Below are positions 58,412 to 64,000 of a DNA stretch of 64,000 nt, piece by piece. The stretch comes from Micromonospora sp. WMMD1120. GTDB taxonomy: Bacteria; Actinomycetota; Actinomycetes; Mycobacteriales; Micromonosporaceae. The notes under the pieces are model-generated. The model searched no databases, was not told the DNA's origin, and was given only the letters and a program-made list of their open reading frames with translations. The position numbers were made by a program, and so were the translations under genes. Every line of letters starts with the position of its first letter. Positions within the stretch are counted from its first letter, which is position 1. The stretch lies in assembly GCF_029626235.1 (NCBI RefSeq), contig NZ_JARUBO010000005.1:5676001-5740000 (forward strand). Direction: 5' to 3'.

Positions 58412-59106
58412 CCCACCCCGACAGCGGACCGATCGAGACGGCAACGACCGAGCTGGTCGCCTGGTTGACCGGCGCGGCGGGGGAAGCCGTCCCGATCGGT
58501 CCGCCCCGGGCATGCGACGACACGGGCGGACTCACCCTCTGGCCGATGGAGCTGCGCCCGACCCGACAGACCCGCTCCAGCGGGGCGGTCCGCGAACCGT
58601 ACCGGTTCACCATCCGCTACCTGCTCTGCGTGACCGGACCGGCCGGACTGGCCCGGCTGGACCGGGTACTCACCGCCGCGACCCGCGAGGGCGTCTACCC
58701 GGTCACCCTGGACGCGGGCGACCCACCGCTGTGGACGGCCTTCGGCGCGACGCCCCGACCGGCGCTGCTGATCGACGTGCCCGCGCAGGTGGACCACCCG
58801 ACCCCGGCCGCGCCGCCGGTGCTGCGACCGCTGCGGCTGCGGCACCTCACCGTCCGCAGCCTGAGTGGCCGGGTGGTCGGCCCCGAGGAGCAGCCCCTCG
58901 CCGCGATGCGGGTCGAGCTTCCCGCCACCGGCGCCGCCACCCGCACCGACCCGCAGGGCCGGTTCCGGATCGCCGGCGTCCCGGACGACCCCGAGCACCC
59001 GGGCCCGGTGCGGCTGCGGCTGACCGGGCGCGGGCTCGTCCTCACCGCCGACGTCGACCCCGCCGAGCCCGACATCGTCATCGTCTGCGCGCCCCCGAAC
59101 CACTGA
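58408..59106 (+). CDS. Pvc16-like injection-system protein with carboxypeptidase-regulatory-like domain
   Basis: A 232-residue protein. Residues 10-140 have the pattern of a tail-completion or Pvc16/DUF4255-like domain (TELVAWLTGAAGEAVPIGPP, EPYRFTIRYLLCVTGPAGLA). Residues 150-230 look like a beta-sandwich of the carboxypeptidase-regulatory type (LSGRVVGPEEQPLAAMRVEL, TRTDPQGRFRIAGVPDD). The ATG shares ATGA with the HEDVH gene, and the sheath gene starts 23 bases downstream. Family assignment is tentative; position directly before the sheath supports a structural role. Confidence 0.5.
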   Translation: MTHPDSGPIETATTELVAWLTGAAGEAVPIGPPRACDDTGGLTLWPMELRPTRQTRSSGAVREPYRFTIRYLLCVTGPAGLARLDRVLTAATREGVYPVTLDAGDPPLWTAFGATPRPALLIDVPAQVDHPTPAAPPVLRPLRLRHLTVRSLSGRVVGPEEQPLAAMRVELPATGAATRTDPQGRFRIAGVPDDPEHPGPVRLRLTGRGLVLTADVDPAEPDIVIVCAPPNH

Positions 59107-59129
59107 CACCCACAGGCACAGGAGGCCCG

Positions 59130-60368
59130 ATGCCCAGCTACTTCTCCCCCGGCATCTATGTCGAGGAGGTCCCCAGCGGCGCCCGACCGATCGGCCCGGT
59201 GAGCACCAGCATCGCCGCCTTCGTCGGCGTCGCGCCGAACCGCGGCGCCCACCTGGGCAGGGCGGTGCCGGTCAACAACTGGACGGAGTTCCTGCGGCTC
59301 TTCGCCGACGGCGAACGGGTGGAGAGCACCCCGCTGGCCCGGGCGGTGTTCGGCTTCCTGGACAACGGAGGCGCGCGCTGCTGGGTGGTGAACGTCGGCG
59401 AGGGCGGCGCGATCACCGGCACCGGGCAGCGCCGCGGCGGCCTGCAACTGCTGGAGGCGGTGGACGAGATCTCCATCCTCGCCGCCCCCGGCTTCCACGA
59501 CCCGGTGTCGCACGAGGCGCTGCTCAGCATGGCCGAGCGCACCCGCACCATGGTCGCGATCTGCGACCCGGCGCCGGACATCGACGACATCTCCGCGTTG
59601 ACCCGGGTCGCCACCCCGTCCTCCGGCAAACCCCCCAAACCCGCCGAGGGTACGGGCGGCGGTTCCGGGCAGCCGGGCGGCTCCGGCGGACACGAGGGGG
59701 CCGCGTACCGGCCGCGGCAGTCCGAGTTCGGCGCGTTCTACTACCCCTGGCTACGGGTCCGCGACCCGATCAGCGGCGAGTTGGAGCTGACCCCGCCGAG
59801 CGGGCACCTGGCCGGCATCTGGGCCCGCACCGACGCCCTGCGGGGCGTGCACAAGGCGCCGGCCAACGAGCCCGTGCGCGGCGCCGTCGACCTCGGCTAC
59901 CTGGTCACCCGCCCGGAGCACGACGTGCTCAACCCCAAGGGCGTCAACGTGATCCGCTACTTCGCCGGCGAGGGCATCCGGGTCTGGGGCGCCCGTACGC
60001 TCGCCGCCGAGGCCAGCGAGTGGCGCTACCTCAACGTCCGGCGGCTGAGCATCGCCATCGAGCAGGCCATCGCCAACGGCACCCGGTGGATGGTCTTCGA
60101 GCCCAACGACTTCACCCTCTGGCGCTCGATCCGGCGTGACATCGGGGCGTTCCTGACCCGGGTGTGGCGCGACGGGGCGCTGCTCGGGCGCAGCCCGGAG
60201 GAGGCGTTCTTCGTCAAGTGCGACGAGGAGACCAACCCGCCCGACGTCCGCGACGCGGGCATGGTGATCGCCCACATCGGCATCGCCGTCGTCAAGCCCG
60301 CCGAGTTCGTGGTGTTCAAGCTCAGCCAGTGGGCCGGCGGCACCGAGACCGAGACGATCGGAGGCTGA
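59130..60368 (+). CDS. Contractile injection system sheath protein
   Basis: A 412-residue tail sheath. The N-terminus SPGIYVEEVPSGARPIGPVS is the standard sheath start that links neighbouring subunits. The C-terminal half has the conserved domain GVNVIRYFAGEGIRVWGART, WRYLNVRRLSIAIEQAIANG and RWMVFEPNDFTLWRSIRRD. A Gly/Ser-rich loop (about residues 172-192) replaces the outer domain seen in larger sheaths. It contracts to drive the inner tube. ATG follows GGAGG. The tube gene begins one base after its stop. Confidence 0.93.
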   Translation: MPSYFSPGIYVEEVPSGARPIGPVSTSIAAFVGVAPNRGAHLGRAVPVNNWTEFLRLFADGERVESTPLARAVFGFLDNGGARCWVVNVGEGGAITGTGQRRGGLQLLEAVDEISILAAPGFHDPVSHEALLSMAERTRTMVAICDPAPDIDDISALTRVATPSSGKPPKPAEGTGGGSGQPGGSGGHEGAAYRPRQSEFGAFYYPWLRVRDPISGELELTPPSGHLAGIWARTDALRGVHKAPANEPVRGAVDLGYLVTRPEHDVLNPKGVNVIRYFAGEGIRVWGARTLAAEASEWRYLNVRRLSIAIEQAIANGTRWMVFEPNDFTLWRSIRRDIGAFLTRVWRDGALLGRSPEEAFFVKCDEETNPPDVRDAGMVIAHIGIAVVKPAEFVVFKLSQWAGGTETETIGG

Positions 60369-60369
60369 C

Positions 60370-60855
60370 ATGACATCCCCAGCCACCCCGCAGCAGCCCG
60401 GCGCACCGGTCGACCCGTACCGGGCGTACAACTTCCGGCTGCTGATCAACGGCGTCACCAACGGCCACTTCACCGAGATGACCGGGTTGGAGGTGAACAT
60501 CCCCGGGCAGCTGTACCGGGAGCACGGCCCCGGACCGACGCGGATCGTCCCCGGCCAGGCCGAGTACGAGCCGGTGACCCTGCACTTCGGCCTCACCGCG
60601 TCCCGCGAGGTGTGGGACTGGGTGAACGCCACCGCCCGCGGCACCCTCAACCGGCGCAACGTCTCGGTGGTGCTGCTCGACTCGGTGGGAACCGCCGAGG
60701 TGCTGCGCTGGAACCTGATCGACGCGTGGCCGACCCGGTGGCGCGGCGCGCACCTCAACACCCTCAGCCACGAGATCGCCATCGCGTCGTTGACCCTGCG
60801 CTACGAGGGCCTGGAGCTGGAGACCGGCGGTGCCGCCGCGCCGGCACCCGCGTAG
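60370..60855 (+). CDS. Contractile injection system inner tube protein
   Basis: A 161-residue T4 gp19-like tube subunit. Typical: DPYRAYNFRLLINGVTNGHF start, TEMTGLEVNIPG, a long PVTLHFGLTASREVWDWVN and the C-terminal strand HEIAIASLTLRYEGLELE. It stacks as hexameric rings inside the sheath. Its stop lies 26 bases inside the next gene, which is read in another frame. Confidence 0.93.
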   Translation: MTSPATPQQPGAPVDPYRAYNFRLLINGVTNGHFTEMTGLEVNIPGQLYREHGPGPTRIVPGQAEYEPVTLHFGLTASREVWDWVNATARGTLNRRNVSVVLLDSVGTAEVLRWNLIDAWPTRWRGAHLNTLSHEIAIASLTLRYEGLELETGGAAAPAPA

Positions 60856-62194
60856 CTGGCTGGCCGGCCGGCTACGCTCGGCGGCCGCGGCGGTGCAGCG
60901 CCTCGCCGGGCGGGTCGAACCCGCCGACCACCCCCTGCCAGCGCCGACCGACCCGCCCCCCGGCAGACCACGGCGCTTCGGGGAGCCGCCACAGCACTGG
61001 CTGGACCTGGTCGCCGCCCACGCGCCCGGTCTGCTCCGCGACCTGCGCCTCGACCAGGCGGCGGCCGACGCGGCGGACCCGCACGGCTGGCCGGACCCGG
61101 GCGGGCCGGCGGACCCGGGCGGTCACCGGCCGGCGCCCGGTGACGCAGTCGGGCCGACAGACCCGGCTGGGGACGGGTCGGCGGGTGCGGGCCGCACACC
61201 GCGGCACCCGGTCGACGCCCGCGACCAGGTCGGCGCGCCCACCGCCAGCGGATCGCACGCCGCCGACGCCGGCCGGCACGTCGGCGCGCCCGAGGGGGCG
61301 GCCGGGCCGGGCCGCTCCCCCGGGGTGAGCCGGCCGCCGGTCGCTCGGCCCACGCGACCGCGGGGCCGCCGGTTCGACAGCACCGGCGCGAGAGCCACGC
61401 CCACCGGCCCGGACGACCCGAGGCGGCCCGCCCCTTCCGGTTCGGCCGGCTCGCCCCGGCCACGGCCGCCGTCCGATCCGGACGGATCACACCATCCGAA
61501 CCCGTCCTCCGGTACGGATGCCACACGCCGGCCGGGCCCTTTCAGCGCGCCGCACGAGCCCCCGCGCCCGAGCGGCTCGGCGACGTCGCGACCGGATACC
61601 GGTGACGCCGCCGTCGAGGGCGCGCCGGACCGGCCCGTGGTCCGCGCGATGGTCTTCGCGCCGTACGCCGTCCGGGCCGACCAGTCCCGGTCCCGGACGT
61701 CGTACTCCGGTGAGCTGGTGGTCGACGGCGGTCCGGCCCGCTCCGGGCCCACCGTCGACCCGGTTCCCGGCGGGCGGCACGGGTTCCGCGACGGCCCGGA
61801 GCGGGCAGCGGCCCGTCCGCACGATCCCGGCGACACCGCCGGTCGGCAGCGCAAACGGCCGCCCGACCGGCGCGGCGCTCCGTACCCGGACGGGGCCGAC
61901 CCGCTGGCGGCTCTGCGGGCCGGACCGACCACCGGCCGGGGTGAGCTGACACGCCACCCGGCCGGACCCTGGCCGGCCCTGGCCGACGAACCGGCGGCGA
62001 CCGGGCGGCGGGCCGGCGCGGCCGGCGCGGCCGAGCACGGGTGGTGGCACGGCGACACGCCACCGGCGGCCGAGGCACGGGCCGTGGACAGGTGGCCGGC
62101 GCTGCCCGACGACGCCATCCTCTGGACGACGCCGGGCAGCGTCCCGGACGCCGCCCGGTCGAGCCGGCTGGACGAGGAACAGGCGGCCGGCTGA
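60830..62194 (+). CDS. Disordered Pro/Arg/Gly-rich protein between tube and baseplate genes
   Basis: A 454-residue protein of low complexity. Residues 1-30 are basic, with a short helix (WLAGRLRSAAAAVQRLAG). Residues 48-78 form a second helix (PPQHWLDLVAAHAPGLLRDL). From 80 to 360 it is Pro/Gly/Arg/Asp-rich and probably unstructured. The C-terminal part contains two similar motifs, GPWPALADEP and DRWPALPDDA. The frame is real: a GTG overlapping the tube gene, TGATG coupling with the LysM gene, and codon use with high third-position GC. Its function is unknown. Position suggests an assembly factor, cargo adaptor or tape-measure-like part. Confidence 0.65.
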   Translation: MPPRRHPRSWLAGRLRSAAAAVQRLAGRVEPADHPLPAPTDPPPGRPRRFGEPPQHWLDLVAAHAPGLLRDLRLDQAAADAADPHGWPDPGGPADPGGHRPAPGDAVGPTDPAGDGSAGAGRTPRHPVDARDQVGAPTASGSHAADAGRHVGAPEGAAGPGRSPGVSRPPVARPTRPRGRRFDSTGARATPTGPDDPRRPAPSGSAGSPRPRPPSDPDGSHHPNPSSGTDATRRPGPFSAPHEPPRPSGSATSRPDTGDAAVEGAPDRPVVRAMVFAPYAVRADQSRSRTSYSGELVVDGGPARSGPTVDPVPGGRHGFRDGPERAAARPHDPGDTAGRQRKRPPDRRGAPYPDGADPLAALRAGPTTGRGELTRHPAGPWPALADEPAATGRRAGAAGAAEHGWWHGDTPPAAEARAVDRWPALPDDAILWTTPGSVPDAARSSRLDEEQAAG

Positions 62195-63036
62195 TGGAAC
62201 GCGTCGCCTTCCTCATCGACACTTCCGGCGTGCGGGTGGACTGCCTGCTCAACCCGGAGACGGTGCAGGTGACCCGGCTGGCCGGCGTACGCCAGCGGGG
62301 TGCCGCCGGCGGTCAGCTCACCGGGGCCGGGCTGGCCGACGACCCGCTGGTCTTCACCGGCGGCGGCCGCACCGAACTGGTCCTCGACCTGCTCTTCGAC
62401 GTCGACTTCGTGGAGGCGCAGATCCGACCGGCCGACGTCCGGGTGCTGACCCGTCCGCTGTGGATGCTGGCGGAGAACTCGACGGCCGAACACGGTTGGC
62501 TGCGCCCGCCACTGGTCCGGCTGGTCTGGGGCAAGACCTGGAACGTGCCCGGCGTGATCGTCGCGGTGGCGGAACGGTTCGACGCGTTCACCGGCACCGG
62601 GTCACCCCGGCGGTCCTGGCTGCGGCTCAAACTGGTCCGCGTCGCCGAGACGGCCGACCAGGCGGAGGCCGGCTTCGCCGAGGAGCTGGCGGCGGCGAAC
62701 ACCCCGACCGCCGCGCCGGGCAGCGCGGTGGTCGCCGCCGGGGACGGCGCGGCCGAGCCGGGCCGGTCCGGTGTGCGCTTCGACCTGCTGGCCAACGACG
62801 CGCTCGGTTCGCCGCTGCGCTGGCGGCTGCTGGCCGAACACAACCGGATCACCGATCCCCTGGCGGTGCCGGCGGGCACCACCCTCGCGGTCCCACCCGC
62901 CGCCGGTCCGACGGTCGCCGGAGCGGCGCGGGCGGTGGCCGGCGCGGTGAGCGCGTCGACATCGGCCGTCGGCGGGGTGTGGAGCGCCGTCGCCGCGAAC
63001 CCGACCGGAGCCGGCGACCCGGCCGGTACGCCGTGA
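62194..63036 (+). CDS. LysM-type baseplate/tube-initiator protein
   Basis: A 280-residue protein of the Pvc7/Afp7 kind (gp53-like with LysM). The N-terminal part has ERVAFLIDTSGVRVDCLLNP and TELVLDLLFDVDFVEAQIRP, typical of this family in eCIS. Around residues 190-232 is a LysM-like domain (GSPLRWRLLAEHNRITDPLA, VPAGTTLAVPP). An Ala/Ser/Thr-rich tail follows. It should link the tube and spike in the baseplate. The ATG shares TGATG with the gene before, and the spike gene follows with GTGA. Confidence 0.85.
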   Translation: MERVAFLIDTSGVRVDCLLNPETVQVTRLAGVRQRGAAGGQLTGAGLADDPLVFTGGGRTELVLDLLFDVDFVEAQIRPADVRVLTRPLWMLAENSTAEHGWLRPPLVRLVWGKTWNVPGVIVAVAERFDAFTGTGSPRRSWLRLKLVRVAETADQAEAGFAEELAAANTPTAAPGSAVVAAGDGAAEPGRSGVRFDLLANDALGSPLRWRLLAEHNRITDPLAVPAGTTLAVPPAAGPTVAGAARAVAGAVSASTSAVGGVWSAVAANPTGAGDPAGTP

Positions 63037-64000
63037 CCGGCGTCGCGCCCCGGGCGCTGCTGGTCCAGCTCGACGGCGTCGAGCTGGACGGCGCGGCACG
63101 GGCACGGATCAGGTCGCTGCGGGTGGCGGCGCGCCTCGACCAGCCCACCCAGGCCGAGCTGGTGCTCGCCACCGCCGCCGGTCCCGGCGCGCTGGACCCG
63201 GCGGTACGCCCCGGCGCCACGCTCGACATCGCGCTCACCGATCACGCGGAGGCCCTGTTCACCGGTGAGGTCACCTGCGTGGAGGTGGAGTACGCCGCCG
63301 ACGGCGCGGCGGTCCTGCGGCTGCGGGCGTACGACCTGCTGCACCGGTTGCGCAAGCGGCAGGGGCTCCGGGTCTTCACGTCGGTGACGACCGCCGAGCT
63401 GGCCCGGGAGCTGTGCGACGCGGTGGGGCTGGCGGTGACGGCGGAGGTGGACGGTCCCCGGATCGAGCGGCTGTCGCAGCACCGGCACAGCGACCTGGAG
63501 CTGCTGCGCGAGGTGGCCGGCCGGGCCGGGCTGCACATGGCCGCCGACGGCGCCGGGGTGCGGCTGGTCACCCTCGCCGGGTACGGGGAGCCGGTCGGGC
63601 TGACCCTCGGCGCGGATGTGCACAGCCTGCGGCTGTCCACGAACACCGACCGGGCCAGCGGGGCGAGCGCGGCGTTGGGCTGGCACCCGCAGCGGGCCGA
63701 GGTGATCAGTCAGCGGGCTGACGAGGCGCGTTGCGGCCGGCCGGCCGGTGACCGCCCGGACCCGGCCGACGTGGGCGCCGACGGGGTGCGCACCGCGGTG
63801 GACCAGCCCGGCCGCAGCGACGACGAGTTGGCGGCGTTGGCCCAGGCGCGGCTGGACACCCGGGCGGCGGCGCTGGTCACCGCCGAGGGGGTGGCCGAGG
63901 GCGACCCGGCGCTGCGGCCGGGCCGGCGGATCGACCTGGGCGGCGTGCCCGACCCGGTCTCCGGGGCGTACGTGTTGACCGAGGTCGTGCACACAGTGGA
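63033..64000 (+). CDS. VgrG/gpD-like spike or hub protein (partial, runs off window)
   Basis: The 322 visible residues match the hub part of the spike (late control D/VgrG type). They show LVQLDGVELDGAARARIRSL, ALFTGEVTCVEVEYAADGAA, LRAYDLLHRLRKRQGLRVFT, LARELCDAVGLAV, and LSQHRHSDLELLREVAGRAG (the conserved W/N-x-D-L-LREVA region). The GTG shares GTGA with the LysM gene. The C-terminal part, expected to carry the OB-fold and beta-prism, is beyond the window. It forms the centre of the baseplate, and cargo may be attached to it. Confidence 0.87.
   Translation, partial: MTGVAPRALLVQLDGVELDGAARARIRSLRVAARLDQPTQAELVLATAAGPGALDPAVRPGATLDIALTDHAEALFTGEVTCVEVEYAADGAAVLRLRAYDLLHRLRKRQGLRVFTSVTTAELARELCDAVGLAVTAEVDGPRIERLSQHRHSDLELLREVAGRAGLHMAADGAGVRLVTLAGYGEPVGLTLGADVHSLRLSTNTDRASGASAALGWHPQRAEVISQRADEARCGRPAGDRPDPADVGADGVRTAVDQPGRSDDELAALAQARLDTRAAALVTAEGVAEGDPALRPGRRIDLGGVPDPVSGAYVLTEVVHTV

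Overview
The window is very GC-rich actinomycete DNA with dense, translationally coupled operons, many GTG starts and almost no spacer DNA. A whiE-like aromatic polyketide locus, a Fluc pair, long palindromic intergenic repeats and an actinobacterial contractile injection locus together suggest a filamentous actinobacterium, most likely Micromonosporaceae (Micromonospora or a close relative). This assignment is inferred from style and gene content, not from a database match.

Layout. (1) 1-8941: right part of a type II (aromatic) polyketide locus. The minus-strand operon, read from about 5.9 kb down to 1, encodes a TcmI-type cyclase, a dedicated acyl-CoA carboxylase (fused AccD-AccA, biotin carrier, biotin carboxylase), an unusual ACP-aromatase/cyclase fusion, a cupin cyclase and the ketosynthase alpha, which is cut by the window edge. 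A divergent SARP regulator, a second TcmI cyclase and an FAD monooxygenase follow on the plus strand. (2) 8942-29783: mixed chromosomal genes: helix-hairpin-helix membrane protein, LtrA-like protein, Sua5/YrdC-like protein, small membrane protein, secreted beta-helix protein, APC-type permease, DUF5995-like protein, a large LuxR-family ATPase regulator opposite a cyclase-ATPase with degenerate catalytic motifs, a dienelactone-hydrolase-like enzyme, a glycosyltransferase remnant, a methyltransferase, paired CrcB/Fluc fluoride channels, and a PadR-ABC exporter operon.

(3) 29788-46400: a corrin-ring (vitamin B12) operon on the minus strand. It opens with a cobalamin riboswitch and a 31-codon ORF, then runs cobN, chlI/D-type chelatase, cobO, cobB, cobI, cobM, cbiD, cobL, cbiG-cobJ, a ferredoxin, cobH and a cbiX-cobA fusion with a histidine-rich linker. 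It mixes late-cobalt (CobN) and early-cobalt (CbiX, CbiD, CbiG) enzymes. (4) 46400-56342: small regulators and enzymes: ECF sigma factor with a membrane partner, lipoprotein, aldo/keto reductase, MFS-LacI pair, TetR with an FUSC-type membrane protein, divergent FAD monooxygenase, NUDIX hydrolase.

(5) 56512-64000: left end of an extracellular/cytoplasmic contractile injection system (eCIS): LppM-like lipoprotein, two small membrane proteins (one with a zincin HEDVH motif), a Pvc16-like protein, sheath, tube, a disordered linker protein, a LysM baseplate protein and the start of a VgrG/gpD-like spike. The right edge cuts the spike gene, and the rest of the machine must lie beyond the window.

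Non-coding structure is rich: a 47-bp repeat placed at two gene stop codons inside two different operons, four different long palindromes, a GGGACA microsatellite, and recognisable operators for PadR, TetR and LacI regulators. No tRNA, rRNA, CRISPR array, transposase or integrase was seen.
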